Positions 53,116 through 62,369 of a DNA stretch of 64,000 bases are shown piece by piece. Origin of the DNA: Actinopolymorpha sp. NPDC004070 (GTDB lineage Bacteria; Actinomycetota; Actinomycetes; Propionibacteriales; Actinopolymorphaceae); assembly GCF_040610475.1 (NCBI RefSeq), contig NZ_JBEXMJ010000005.1, forward strand, positions 71,631 to 135,630. Reading direction: 5' to 3'. The notes beneath the pieces are model-generated. The model worked only from the letters and a program-made list of their open reading frames with translations, ran no database searches and had not been told where the DNA came from. Numbering within the stretch: position 1 is the stretch's first letter; each line of letters opens with the position of its first letter. A program made the translations under genes and the position numbers.

Positions 53116-53868
53116 GTCGACGTAGATCACCTGACCGGTGACGTAGTCCGCCGCGTCACCGGCGAGGAACACCGCGACGCCCGCGAAGTCGCCGGGCTCG
53201 CCGTTGCGGCCGATCATCGTCCGGGCGGCCAGGGCCTGCTCGCGCTCGGGATCGTTCATCACCGACTCGGTGAGCGGGGTACGGACGAAGCCGGGAACGA
53301 TCGCGTTGCACCGCACACCCTGCGCCGACCAGGCCTCCGCCTGGGACCGGGTGAGGGCGAGCACGCCGGCCTTGGACACGCCGTACGCACCACTGTTGCC
53401 GAACGCACGGATCGACTGCTGCGAACCGACGTTGATGATCCGGCCCCAGCCCCGGGCGGCCATGGCGGGCCCGAACCGCTGCCCGAGCAGGAAGGCGGCG
53501 TCGAGGTTGACCGCCAGCGTGCGGTCCCAGTCGGCGGGGGTGAGCTCGGCCATCGGCGGGCGGAGATTGATCCCAGCCGCGTGCACCACGATGTCGGGCT
53601 CCCCGAACACCGCGACCGCCTCGTCGGCCGCGCGGAACACCTCGGCACGGACCCCGAGGTCTGCCTGCACGTGCGCGGCCTGGCAACCGGCCCGGCGCAG
53701 GGCCGCCACCGTCTCCAGCAGCGGGGGCTCCCGCCGGGCGACCACCACCACGTCGGCACCGGCCCGGGCCAGGGCCGTGGCGATCGCGCCCCCGATCCCC
53801 GAGCTTCCGCCGGTGACCAACGCCACCCGGCCGTGCAGCGAGAACAGACCTTCCACGAATCCCGGCAT
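53095..53868 (-). CDS. Short-chain dehydrogenase/reductase
   Basis: The 257-aa classical SDR has the cofactor loop VTGGSSGIGGAIA (about residues 19-31), HAAGINLRPP with the NAG-like motif, and catalytic Ser and YGVSK (Tyr/Lys). The C-terminal VTGQVIYVDGG is typical of gluconate-5-dehydrogenase or FabG-like members, so a sugar or ketone substrate fits. The ATG at 53868 has only GGGA upstream. A tandem repeat array covers the stop. Confidence 0.9.
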   Translation of the reverse strand: MPGFVEGLFSLHGRVALVTGGSSGIGGAIATALARAGADVVVVARREPPLLETVAALRRAGCQAAHVQADLGVRAEVFRAADEAVAVFGEPDIVVHAAGINLRPPMAELTPADWDRTLAVNLDAAFLLGQRFGPAMAARGWGRIINVGSQQSIRAFGNSGAYGVSKAGVLALTRSQAEAWSAQGVRCNAIVPGFVRTPLTESVMNDPEREQALAARTMIGRNGEPGDFAGVAVFLAGDAADYVTGQVIYVDGGFSVT

Positions 53869-53965
53869 GCGCACAGTGTCCCGTAACCTCCCGGTCCGCG
53901 CTGGACCGGACCCGGGGTACGGCTGAGATCGGGCGGAGGGTCCAGGCGGGACCGGGGCGCAGGCC

Positions 53966-55462
53966 TCAGGAGACGCCGAGTGCCTGCTTGATCGGGTCGA
54001 TCGCGAAGTACACGACGAACAGCACCGCGACCACCCACAGGAGCGGGTGGATCTCGCGCGCCTTGCCGCGGGCGGCGCGCAGCACGACGTAGGACACGAA
54101 GCCCGCACCGATGCCGACGCTGATGGAGTATGTGAACGGCATCAGCACGATGGTGAGGAACGCCGGGATCGCGATGTCGTACTTGTCCCAGGAGATCTCG
54201 GTGACCTGGGTCATCATCAAGAACCCGACGACGACCAGAGCCGGCGTGGCCGCCTCGTAGGGAATGATCTCCACGATCGGCGCGAACAACGTCGCCAGCA
54301 GGAAGCACACCCCGGTGACGACGCTGGCCAGGCCGGTGCGCGCGCCCTCGCCCACGCCCGCCGCCGACTCGATGTAGGACGTGGCCGACGAGACCGACGC
54401 GGCACCTCCGGCGGCCGCGGCCACCGAGTCGACCACCAGGATCCGCTGGGAGTTCGGCGGCACGCCGTCCTTGTCCAGCAGCCCCGCCTCGGAGCCGATC
54501 GCGGTCATCGTGCCCATCGTGTCGAAGAAGTCGGCGACCATCAGGGTGAAGATGAGCAGGACCGCGGCCACGATGCCGATGCGCTCGAACGACCCGAGCA
54601 GGCTGAAGTGGCCGAGCAGGCCGAAGTCGGGGACCTGGATCCAGTGGTCGGGCAGTCGCGGGACGTTCAGGCCCCAGCCGCGGGGGTTGGTCGCGTAACC
54701 GGGCCCGGCGGCGCCGACCTTCGTGATCGTCTCGATCACGATGGCCAGCACGGTCGCGCCGAGGATGCCGTACAGGATGGCGCCGCGCACCTTGCGGACC
54801 ACCATGATCGTGATCGCCAGCAGGCCCACCACGAACACCAGCACCGGCCAGCCGCCGAGGGAGCCGTCGACGCCGAACTGCACCGGCACGGGCGGCGCGG
54901 AGGTCCGCCGGACCAGGCCCGCGTCGACGAAGCCGATCAGCGCGATGAACAGTCCGATGCCGACGCTGATCGCGGTCTTGAGCTCGCGGGGCACGGCGTG
55001 GAAGACCGCCCTGCGGAAGCCGGTGAGGACCAGCACCAGGATGACCAGGCCCTCGAGCACGATGAGCCCCATCGCGTCCGCCCAGGTCATCGAGGACGCG
55101 ACGCCGAAGGCGAGGAAGGCGTTCAGGCCGAGGCCGGTCGCCAGCGCCAGCGGGTAGTTGGCGACCAGGCCCATCAGGATCGTGACCACGCCCGCGACCA
55201 GTGCGGTGGCCGCCGCGACCATCGCGATGTTCGGCGAGGTGCCGCCCCCGAGGAACTGCCCGCTCGCGTCCTTGACAGTGCCGATGATCAGCGGGTTCAG
55301 CGCGACGATGTACGCCATCGCGAAGAACGTCACGAGCCCCCCGCGGACCTCCCGGCCGACCGTCGAGCCGCGCTCGCTGATCCGGAAGAAACGGTCGAGC
55401 CCGCCCACGGAACCTCTGTCCCCCTTGTCGGTGGATACCGTGTCGGTTGCCGCACCGGCCAT
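53966..55462 (-). CDS. NCS2-family purine permease (AzgA-like)
   Basis: The 498-aa proton symporter has about 13 membrane segments. Family motifs include GLVTFFAMAYIVALNP near the N-terminus, ATGLGLNAFLAFGV, ADFFDTMGTMTAIG (signature Asp/Thr) and SSATSYIESAAGVGEGARTG. AzgA-type members carry adenine, guanine or hypoxanthine. ATG 55462 has AGAAAGG 8 nt upstream. I see no purine riboswitch. It is divergent from the DUF2530 gene. Confidence 0.92.
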   Translation of the reverse strand: MAGAATDTVSTDKGDRGSVGGLDRFFRISERGSTVGREVRGGLVTFFAMAYIVALNPLIIGTVKDASGQFLGGGTSPNIAMVAAATALVAGVVTILMGLVANYPLALATGLGLNAFLAFGVASSMTWADAMGLIVLEGLVILVLVLTGFRRAVFHAVPRELKTAISVGIGLFIALIGFVDAGLVRRTSAPPVPVQFGVDGSLGGWPVLVFVVGLLAITIMVVRKVRGAILYGILGATVLAIVIETITKVGAAGPGYATNPRGWGLNVPRLPDHWIQVPDFGLLGHFSLLGSFERIGIVAAVLLIFTLMVADFFDTMGTMTAIGSEAGLLDKDGVPPNSQRILVVDSVAAAAGGAASVSSATSYIESAAGVGEGARTGLASVVTGVCFLLATLFAPIVEIIPYEAATPALVVVGFLMMTQVTEISWDKYDIAIPAFLTIVLMPFTYSISVGIGAGFVSYVVLRAARGKAREIHPLLWVVAVLFVVYFAIDPIKQALGVS

Positions 55463-55627
55463 CCCAGGCACCTTTCTAGCGATGAGGGCGGCCTGCGCCC
55501 ACGAGCAGGGCGCGCGCCCTGAGGATCCGGCGGCAGCATGCCAGACGCCGGGCGTTCGCCCGACGCGGAGGTACCACCAACCATGGATGATGCCCTACGC
55601 GTGCAACACCCGGGTTACGCTCGTGGT

Positions 55628-55957
55628 GTGAACCCGGACGAACCTACCCCGGACGAGGCAGCCACGGACGAGTCCGGTCGGCCGGCCCGCGGGCGGCTCG
55701 TCGCCAGCGAGGTGCACCCGCTCGACGTCGACGGGGTACGCACCGTCTCGATCGGCATCCTCGTCTGGACGGTCGCGCTGCTGGCCCTGCTGCCGTTCAC
55801 GTCCCGGCTGCGTGCCGCCGGCATGGAATGGTGGCTGTGGACCTGCGTGACCGGGATCGTGCTGGGCCTGGTCGGGCTGGCGTACTGCCGCCATCGCCGC
55901 GACCGGATGAGGCAGGGCCGGAAGGACCGGTCCCCGCAGGCGCAGCGGGGGACGTAG
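55628..55957 (+). CDS. DUF2530 membrane protein
   Basis: The 109-aa protein has about 40 acidic, Pro-rich residues, then PLDVDGVRTVSIGILVWTVA and MEWWLWTCVTGIVLGLVGL, two membrane helices with the DUF2530 pattern. It ends in a basic tail. The function is unknown. TACGCT (55616-55621) lies 6 nt before the GTG, so it is probably leaderless. The divergent pairing with an NCS2 permease and the DUF3027 gene next door recur in actinobacteria. Confidence 0.85.
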   Translation: MNPDEPTPDEAATDESGRPARGRLVASEVHPLDVDGVRTVSIGILVWTVALLALLPFTSRLRAAGMEWWLWTCVTGIVLGLVGLAYCRHRRDRMRQGRKDRSPQAQRGT

Positions 55958-55991
55958 GCCGAAGCACCTCGGGCAGGGCGGCCCGGCGGGC

Positions 55992-56816
55992 TCAGCGGCC
56001 GGAGCGGCGGGAGCGGCGGGGCTGGTACTCCAGGTCGTCGTAGCCCAGGGTGTCGAGCACGTGCGACGGCAACCCGGTCGGCCCGGTCGGCTCCGACGCC
56101 GCGGGCGTGGGCGCCTGGATCTCGGAGTGCGCACCGCAGCCGTGGTCGTACGCCACCACCTGGCCGTCGCTCGGGGAGAACTCGTTGCTGCACACTCCGA
56201 ACAGCGTGCCCAGCGGGCCGGACAGCGGGACAAAAAACGCACAGGTGGAGCAGGGAGCCGGCGCCGCCTGCGCGACCGGGTCGTCCGGGCCGTGCGGTCC
56301 GGTGTACCAGCGTTCGGCGGCGTCGTCGCGCCCCTCCACCGACAGCACGCGGACCCGGCCGAGCCCGACCTCCTGGTTGAGGACGCGGAGTGAGTCGGCG
56401 GCCTCGGTGTCGTCCGGGCCGAGGTAGCCGGGCACCAGGCGGAAGTCGTCGGGTGCCGTCGGCAGGATGTCGCCCGGTCCCAGGTCGCCCGCCTGCACCC
56501 GCTGCGACCACGGCACCCAGGCGGGCGCGGTGATCGCTTCCGGACCGGGGATGAGTACGACCTCGTCCACGGTCGCGGCCTTGGCCCGGGCGGCCCGGGC
56601 CACGCTGACCGCCCAGCGCCAGCCGACGTAGCCGCGGTGACCGGCGTCGAAGTAGTGGGTGACGAGCCGCTCGCCCTCGGCCTCGCAGCCGAGGTAGGAG
56701 CCGACCTCGCCCTCGGCGGCGACCTCACAGGCGGCGGCGCGCGCCAGCTCAACGGCCCCCGCGCACACGGCGTCGATCCGTGCGGTCCGGGAAAGCCGCC
56801 GGGTGGTGGTACTCAC
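55992..56816 (-). CDS. DUF3027 protein
   Basis: The 274-aa cytoplasmic protein of unknown function is widespread in actinobacteria. GYVGWRWAVSVARA, WVPWSQRVQAGDLGPGD and CSTCAFFVPLSGPLGTLFG are conserved; the Cys-x-x-Cys there and CGAHSE further on could bind a metal. GTG 56816 lies 7 nt after AAGAAT (a weak -10) with no ribosome site, suggesting a leaderless mRNA. It converges with DUF2530 and is divergent from an MFS gene. Confidence 0.87.
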   Translation of the reverse strand: MSTTTRRLSRTARIDAVCAGAVELARAAACEVAAEGEVGSYLGCEAEGERLVTHYFDAGHRGYVGWRWAVSVARAARAKAATVDEVVLIPGPEAITAPAWVPWSQRVQAGDLGPGDILPTAPDDFRLVPGYLGPDDTEAADSLRVLNQEVGLGRVRVLSVEGRDDAAERWYTGPHGPDDPVAQAAPAPCSTCAFFVPLSGPLGTLFGVCSNEFSPSDGQVVAYDHGCGAHSEIQAPTPAASEPTGPTGLPSHVLDTLGYDDLEYQPRRSRRSGR

Positions 56817-56982
56817 GACAGCGATTCTTGCACGCGCCCCCTTGGTCCTCACCGGGTGCCGCGCCCCCGCCTGGAACGGCCGACCTGGGTCCGCCGCCGG
56901 TCCGGCCGGAGCCGGGCCTGGAGCATGGCCGGGAGCGGGGGAGCACGAGACGCCGACCAGACGACCGGGAGAGGATGTGACG

Positions 56983-58662
56983 GTGGAACCACGTGATCGC
57001 CCGCCGGGCCGGCCGCTCGGACCGCCCGGTCGCCGCGCCGGTCAACGGGCGATCCCGGACTCCCCCGGTCCCGACCGCACCCGTCCGCTCGAGGAGCAGC
57101 CGGCCGGCGAGAACGGATCCGACCAGAACGGATCTGCAGAGAACGGATCTGCCGAGAACGGATCCGCCCAGGGCGGGTCCCCACCGCGCTGGTCCACGCC
57201 GAACGGACCTCCGCCGAACGGACCAGCGCCGAACGGATCAGCGCCGCCGCGAAGCGACCCGCCCCGAAGCGACACGGGGGCGCCGCCCCGAGGCTCGCGT
57301 ACCCGCGCCGCGCGGGACGGGCTCACCCGCACCGCCCGCGCGGTCGGTGCGGCGGCCGCCGGCGCCGGCCGTGGCGCGCGGCGGGCGGGCGGCGCCGGAG
57401 TCCGCCGGGTACGCCGGGTGACCCACGCCCAGGGCATGGGCGAGTCCGGGCTTGCCAAGCTGATCGAGCTGAACGCGTTCCACGCCGGCGGCGACGCGGC
57501 GATGGCCATCGGGCTCGCCGGCACGCTGTTCTTCGCCGTGCCGTCCGGTGAGGCCCGCGGCCGGGTGGCGCTCTACCTGCTCATCACGATGGCGCCGTTC
57601 GCGGTGGTGGCACCGCTGATCGGGCCGTTCCTGGACCGCTTCCGGCGGGGCCGCCGATGGGCGATCGGGTCGACGATGGCGGTCCGGGCGTTCTTCTGCT
57701 GGGTGATGGCCGGCGGGGTCGCCACCGGCGCGCTGTGGCTGTACCCCCTGGTGTTCGGTTGCCTGATCGCGTCCAAGGCGCACAACGTGACCCGGGCGGC
57801 GGCCGTGCCGCGACTGTTGCCGGACGGCGTCGCGCTGGTCACCGCCAACTCGCGGATCTCGCTCGCGGGCAGCATCGGCGCGGGCGTCGTCGGCGCGGCC
57901 GCGGGCGGTCTGGCGTACTTCGGACCGCAGTGGCCGTTGCGGTTCGCGTTCGTGGTCTTCGCGGCGGGGACCGTCGCGGCCATCCTGCTGCCCGCAAGGG
58001 TGGACTCCGCCGAGGGCGAGGAGGACGTCCGGATCGCCGACATCGGCCGGCGGCTGCGCGGCATCTCCCCCAGCATCGGGCTCGCGCTGCGGGCGAACGT
58101 CGCGTTCCGCGTGCTGTCGGGCTTCCTGTTGATGTTCATGGCGTTCCTGCTGCGCGAGGTGCCACTGCCCGGGTGGTCGGCGACCGTGCAGGTGGGCGTG
58201 GTGGTCGGGGCCGCCGGTGCCGGCAACCTGGTGGGTACGGCACTCGGCGCGCTGGCCCGGGCCCGCCGGCCCGAACTCGTGCTGTCGGTGCTCCTCGGCG
58301 TCACGGCCGCGGTGGCCGCCCTGGCCGCGACCTTCTACGGCCTGGTGACGGTCGCGGTCCTGGCGTTCGCCGCGGGCTTCGCACAACAGGCCGGCAAGCT
58401 GTCCCTGGACGCGCTCATCCAGCACGAGGTGCCCGAGAGTGTGCGGACCAGCGTCTTCGCCCGCTCGGAGACGCTGATCCAGCTGGCCTGGGTGGTCGGC
58501 GGCGGTATCGGGATCGTGCTCCCGCTCATCCCCCAGCTCGGGCTCGGCCTGTGTGCTGCCGGGCTGGCGGCGGGACTCGTGGTCGTACTCCGAACACCGC
58601 GCGGGTCGGTGTCCACGGCGGTGGAGCAGCCGCGGACGCCGACCGGCGCTGCCGACCGCTGA
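56983..58662 (+). CDS. MFS transporter with repetitive N-terminal tail
   Basis: The 559-aa protein starts with about 140 disordered, Pro/Gly-rich residues containing ENGSA/QNGSA units (12-bp DNA repeats near 57108-57170). About 12 membrane segments follow (FHAGGDAAMAIGLAGTLFF, GPFLDRFRRGRRWAIG). The substrate is unknown. GGGAGAGG lies 8 nt before GTG 56983; GTG 56977 is an alternative. It is divergent from DUF3027, a pairing I recall from other actinobacteria. Confidence 0.82.
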   Translation: MEPRDRPPGRPLGPPGRRAGQRAIPDSPGPDRTRPLEEQPAGENGSDQNGSAENGSAENGSAQGGSPPRWSTPNGPPPNGPAPNGSAPPRSDPPRSDTGAPPRGSRTRAARDGLTRTARAVGAAAAGAGRGARRAGGAGVRRVRRVTHAQGMGESGLAKLIELNAFHAGGDAAMAIGLAGTLFFAVPSGEARGRVALYLLITMAPFAVVAPLIGPFLDRFRRGRRWAIGSTMAVRAFFCWVMAGGVATGALWLYPLVFGCLIASKAHNVTRAAAVPRLLPDGVALVTANSRISLAGSIGAGVVGAAAGGLAYFGPQWPLRFAFVVFAAGTVAAILLPARVDSAEGEEDVRIADIGRRLRGISPSIGLALRANVAFRVLSGFLLMFMAFLLREVPLPGWSATVQVGVVVGAAGAGNLVGTALGALARARRPELVLSVLLGVTAAVAALAATFYGLVTVAVLAFAAGFAQQAGKLSLDALIQHEVPESVRTSVFARSETLIQLAWVVGGGIGIVLPLIPQLGLGLCAAGLAAGLVVVLRTPRGSVSTAVEQPRTPTGAADR

Positions 58663-58684
58663 CAGCGCGTTCGTAAGGTCCTGG

Positions 58685-59068
58685 TCAGAGCTCCAGCTCG
58701 TCGGCCAGCGCGCGCAGCACCGTGGACACCTTCTTGGACGTACGCGGGTCCGGGTGGCGGTCGCGGCGGTAGGTGGTCTCCAGGCCGTCGAGCAGGCGGA
58801 TCAGGTCCTCCACGATCAGCACCATCTCGTCCGGCGACTTGCGCATCGCCTTGGAGACGCTCGGCGGGGCTTCCAGCAACCGCACCGACAGCGCCTGGTC
58901 GCCCTTTCGGCCCTCGACGATGCCGAACTCCACCCGCTGACCGGCCTTGAGCGCGGCGACTCCCGCGGGTAGGGCACTCGCCCGGACGTAGACGTCACCG
59001 CCACCGTCCTTGGTGAGGAAGCCGAAGCCCTTGTCCGCGTCGTACCACTTCACCTTGCCAGCCGGCAC
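58685..59068 (-). CDS. Cold-shock-domain protein with C-terminal extension
   Basis: The 127-aa protein has an N-terminal cold-shock domain (residues 1-67) with RNP1 KGFGFLT and RNP2 DVYVRAS, which binds single-stranded RNA or DNA. A helical about 60-residue extension ([20 protein letters not shown]) is typical of the longer actinobacterial CspB-type proteins. GAGG lies 6 nt before GTG 59068. Confidence 0.92.
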   Translation of the reverse strand: MPAGKVKWYDADKGFGFLTKDGGGDVYVRASALPAGVAALKAGQRVEFGIVEGRKGDQALSVRLLEAPPSVSKAMRKSPDEMVLIVEDLIRLLDGLETTYRRDRHPDPRTSKKVSTVLRALADELEL

Positions 59069-59136
59069 ATCGACCTCACTCGCGCTGAACCCGAAGGTTG
59101 CGTAGAACGCGGACCGTGCCCGCGCCCGTCCATGAC

Positions 59137-59163
59137 AGTGGCCCCCGTCGCACGGGGGCCACT
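59137..59163 (-). terminator. Terminator of the HAD-LarE gene
   Basis: AGTGGCCCCCGT and its exact complement form a 12-bp stem with a 3-nt loop, about 80 bp after the HAD-LarE stop on the minus strand. Confidence 0.75.
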
Positions 59164-59239
59164 CCCAGCCTAGACGGCGCGGCGCCCGCGCTCCACTACT
59201 TAGATCAGCTTCGCCGGTAACGGCTTGCGTCCGGCCGGC

Positions 59240-60682
59240 TCAGCGGTAGCGCGTGGGATCGGGCAGCAGCTCGTTCATCGCACCGGAACGGAAGCCCTTG
59301 GGGTCGACCTCCGCCACGTCGAAACCGGCCGCGAGGACCGCCTCGACCGCCTCGTCCATCGACGCCACCTGGTCGACGAGCTCGGCGTCCACCTCGATCC
59401 GGGCGGTGTCGCCGAGGTCGCGGACCCGCAGGTTGCGATACGGCGTACCGGACTCGGCCAGGACCGCGCGCAGGGCGACCTCGGCCTGTTCGACCCGGGC
59501 CAGCCGGGCCGGGGTGATCGCGAGGCCGTACGCGATCCGGCTGGACAGACAGGCCGCGGCCGGCTTGTCCCAGGTGGGAAGCCCCCAGCGCCGGGAGGCC
59601 TCGCGTACCTGCTCCTTGGTGAAGCCGGCGTCGCGCAACGGCGTGACCGCGCCCCGCTCGGCGGCCGCGCGGATGCCCGGACGGAACCCGGCCCGCGCGT
59701 CGTCGGCGTTGGTGCCGGTGGCGATGTGGGTGAGCCCGAGCTGCTCGGCCAGCGGGCCGAGGACCTCCACCAGCTCCGCCTTGCAGAAGTAGCAGCGGTC
59801 GCCGGCGTTGGCGCGGTAGCCGTCGCGGGCCATCTCGTCGGTGTGCGGCGTGTGGTGCTCGACGCCGAGGGACTGGGCGAACTCCCGCGCCGGGTCGAGT
59901 TCGGCGTCCGGCAGCGACGGCGACACCGCGGTCGCCGCGGCCACCTTCTCCGGTCCGAGCGCGCGCACCGCGGCGGCCAGCAGGAACGCCGAGTCGGCAC
60001 CGCCGGAGAACGCCACCAGCACCGAGCCCAGGCCCGCGAGCTGGTCGTTGAGATCTGCCAGCCGCTGCTCGAGCAGGTGGTCCTCCAGCCAGTACGGGAA
60101 GTCGGCCAGGTCGGCGAGCACCACGTCGGCACCGGCCGCGCGCAACTCCTCCGCGGGCACCGGACCGGTGGCGACACCGAGCGCGAGCGCCCCTGCGGCC
60201 CGGGCACCCCGGACGTCACCGAGGTGGTCGCCGGCGTAGATGGCCGCACCGCGTGCCAGCAGGACCTCGCCCTTCTGCTCCGCCCACACGTCGCCGATGA
60301 CCTCGTCCACCTCCAGCCCGAAGTGCTCGACGTGCAGCTTCGCGTGGGCGGTGTTCTTCGCGGTGACGACGAGTACCCGGCCGCCGTGCCGGCGTACGGC
60401 GGCGATCGCCTCGGCCGCACCGGGCATCAGCGACGCCGCGCCGATCGCGGTGTCGGCGTACAGGCTGCGATAGAGAGCGACGACGTCGGTCACCTGCTCG
60501 GGCGGGAACCACAGTCCCGCTTCGTACTCCAGCGGTGGACCGAGCCGGCTCACCGCGAGCGCACTGTCGACGGCGACGCCCGTGCGGGCGGACACCGCGT
60601 CCCACACCGCGGCGATGCCGGGGCGGGAGTCGATCAGGGTCATGTCCAGGTCGAAACCGACGACGAACGTATCCGGGGCCAC
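59240..60682 (-). CDS. Fused HAD hydrolase and LarE-type sulfur transferase
   Basis: The 480-aa protein has two parts. Residues 5-205 form a HAD phosphatase (FDLDMTLID with the catalytic Asp pair, VVTAKN, then GDHLGD). Residues 215-480 are LarE-like: PP-loop FSGGADSA (225-232), DRCYFC (Cys297, Cys300) and AACLSSRIAYG with Cys378 at the place of the sacrificial cysteine of Lactobacillus LarE. LarE supplies sulfur to the nickel-pincer cofactor of lactate racemase. No larA, larB or larC lies in the window. No internal start separates the halves. The HAD part could process a phosphorylated cofactor intermediate, which is inference. Confidence 0.88.
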   Translation of the reverse strand: MAPDTFVVGFDLDMTLIDSRPGIAAVWDAVSARTGVAVDSALAVSRLGPPLEYEAGLWFPPEQVTDVVALYRSLYADTAIGAASLMPGAAEAIAAVRRHGGRVLVVTAKNTAHAKLHVEHFGLEVDEVIGDVWAEQKGEVLLARGAAIYAGDHLGDVRGARAAGALALGVATGPVPAEELRAAGADVVLADLADFPYWLEDHLLEQRLADLNDQLAGLGSVLVAFSGGADSAFLLAAAVRALGPEKVAAATAVSPSLPDAELDPAREFAQSLGVEHHTPHTDEMARDGYRANAGDRCYFCKAELVEVLGPLAEQLGLTHIATGTNADDARAGFRPGIRAAAERGAVTPLRDAGFTKEQVREASRRWGLPTWDKPAAACLSSRIAYGLAITPARLARVEQAEVALRAVLAESGTPYRNLRVRDLGDTARIEVDAELVDQVASMDEAVEAVLAAGFDVAEVDPKGFRSGAMNELLPDPTRYR

Positions 60683-60752
60683 CCCTTGACCTTACGGGCT
60701 TTCGGACGGTAACCGACCTTCCACCCGTCGTGCGGCCAGAACCGGACCACCG

Positions 60753-61619
60753 TCATCGGCTCGCTCGGTGCGCGGTGAGGACGAGTCCCTTGCCGTCGGG
60801 TCCGTCGAGGGTGAGCTGGTCACCGTCGATGTGGTACGCCACCGGCTCACCGCTTTGAACGATTGCCAGGACGTGGACTTCGGTGCGGTCCCGGTCGAGG
60901 TCGATGCATTTCGCCACGTGGGTAAAGATCATTCCGAAGGTCAGGTGCGTGCTCGTGTGGGTCACCGGGCCGCCCATGCCGTTACACCCGTCCGACCCTC
61001 TCATCTCGTTCTCGGAGAAGACCATCTCGGCGTCGGCCGACCGCGCGATCGTGGACGCGGTGTCGCCGTCCACCAGCGTCGTCACGTCCCAGCGGGTGCC
61101 GAGCAGCGGACGGTCCGGGTCGGCCACCTTGCGGTCGAGCAACACGATCCGGGTGCCCTGGTGCGGCCGGTCGGCAGTCAGGACGAGCCGGTGCCCGCTG
61201 ACCTGCCAGGCAGGTTCGGCGGCCAGGAAGCTCGTCAGCCACTGGTCCTGCGCGTGCCGGGGCGCGTCACAGCCGATGTCGGTGCCGGCGATCTCTCCGA
61301 CAGCCAACCGGTCGTCCTTCAGCGCGACCGAACCGCCCATGGACGAGCATCCGGCGTCGACGGCCAACCGGTCGTCCTCGGTGAACTCCAGCCGGATCCG
61401 GGTGCCGGGCGCGAGCGTCCGCGGTGTGCCCGCCTCGGTCACCTCGGTGGAGAGGTACGTGTGACCGGTCGGCTCGGCCTGCTCCGTCGTGGTCGACGTC
61501 GTGCCGGCCGCGCGGCCGCAGCCGGCGCACGCGAGCACGAACAGCACGACCGCGAGCGGAGCGAGGGCGCCGTGGATGCCGGGGATGCCGGACCGGGTGG
61601 CGGAGCGCGCGGGCTTCAT
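60753..61619 (-). CDS. META-domain lipoprotein
   Basis: The 288-aa protein has a signal peptide with lipobox VLAC (about residues 26-30), then two META/HslJ-like domains: LAVDAGCSSMGGSVAL in the first and GSDGCNGMGGPVTH in the second, the family's Cys-Asn-x-x-Gly pattern. It is probably anchored outside the membrane. HslJ-like proteins are linked to stress or envelope functions, but the role here is unknown. Confidence 0.85.
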   Translation of the reverse strand: MKPARSATRSGIPGIHGALAPLAVVLFVLACAGCGRAAGTTSTTTEQAEPTGHTYLSTEVTEAGTPRTLAPGTRIRLEFTEDDRLAVDAGCSSMGGSVALKDDRLAVGEIAGTDIGCDAPRHAQDQWLTSFLAAEPAWQVSGHRLVLTADRPHQGTRIVLLDRKVADPDRPLLGTRWDVTTLVDGDTASTIARSADAEMVFSENEMRGSDGCNGMGGPVTHTSTHLTFGMIFTHVAKCIDLDRDRTEVHVLAIVQSGEPVAYHIDGDQLTLDGPDGKGLVLTAHRASR

Positions 61620-61636
61620 GTCGTACGGACGGCGAA

Positions 61637-61665
61637 GCCCCGCCCCGGGTTGCCCGGGACGGGGC
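61637..61665 (-). terminator. Terminator of the DJ-1/PfpI gene
   Basis: GCCCCGCCCCGGG pairs with CCCGGGACGGGGC over 13 bp with one mismatch and a 3-nt loop, 50 bp after the stop on the minus strand. Confidence 0.65.
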
Positions 61666-61716
61666 GTTCGGCGTGCTCGTTCGCGGCGGGGTGCCGGCGG
61701 GCCGGACCCCCGCGGC

Positions 61717-62223
61717 TCAGGGCAGCTGCTTGAGCAGCGCCGCGCAGAACGCCGGCAGGTCGTCCGGCGTACGGGAGGTGATGAGGTTGCCGTCCTCGAC
61801 GACTTCCTGGTCGACCCAGGTGGCGCCGGCGTTCTTCAGGTCGGTGCGAATCGAGGCGACCGACGTCACCGTGCGGCCGCGCACGATGTCGGCCTCGGCC
61901 AGCACCCAGCCCGCGTGGCAGATCGCCGCCACCGGCTTGCCGGCCTCGTGGACACCGCGGGCGATGGCGACCGACGCCTCGTCGGTGCGCACCTTGTCCG
62001 GGGAGTAGCCGCCGGGTACGACAACTGCGTCGAACTCGTCGGCACGCACGTCGGTCGAGCCCTTGTCGATGGTGACCTTGGAGCCTTTCTTGCCGGTGAC
62101 CTGCTTGCCGGACTCCTTGCCCACCACGACCGCCTCGTGCCCGGCGTCGCGGACCGCGTCGTAGGGCTGCTGGAACTCCGAGTCCTCGAAGACGTCGGCG
62201 AGGAGGAACGCGACCTTCGCCAT
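61717..62223 (-). CDS. DJ-1/PfpI family protein (YhbO-like)
   Basis: The 168-aa protein has the nucleophile elbow AICHAGW (Cys102, His103) and the acidic VFEDSEFQQP near residues 11-20, as in PfpI/YhbO. VVPGGYSPDKVR is the conserved loop. Members act as deglycases, glyoxalases or chaperones in stress defence. GGAAGGAG lies about 7 nt before the ATG. Confidence 0.9.
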   Translation of the reverse strand: MAKVAFLLADVFEDSEFQQPYDAVRDAGHEAVVVGKESGKQVTGKKGSKVTIDKGSTDVRADEFDAVVVPGGYSPDKVRTDEASVAIARGVHEAGKPVAAICHAGWVLAEADIVRGRTVTSVASIRTDLKNAGATWVDQEVVEDGNLITSRTPDDLPAFCAALLKQLP

Positions 62224-62369
62224 GTGGGGCTCCTTCCGTGCTCGGATGTGTGCTCTGGTCTGGCGCCCGCGGCCCTCGGCCGGAGCTGGGCCTGGGCGGG
62301 CGGTACGTCCTTCCTACCCGACGCGTCCGCCCGCACGCACATCCGTTCGAGGGGCTCCGGTGATCTTGT

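Noticed and set aside
55463..55627. Purine riboswitch before the AzgA-like permease
   Set aside because: The conserved purine-aptamer core and paired loops are not visible, and the gene has an ordinary ribosome site.
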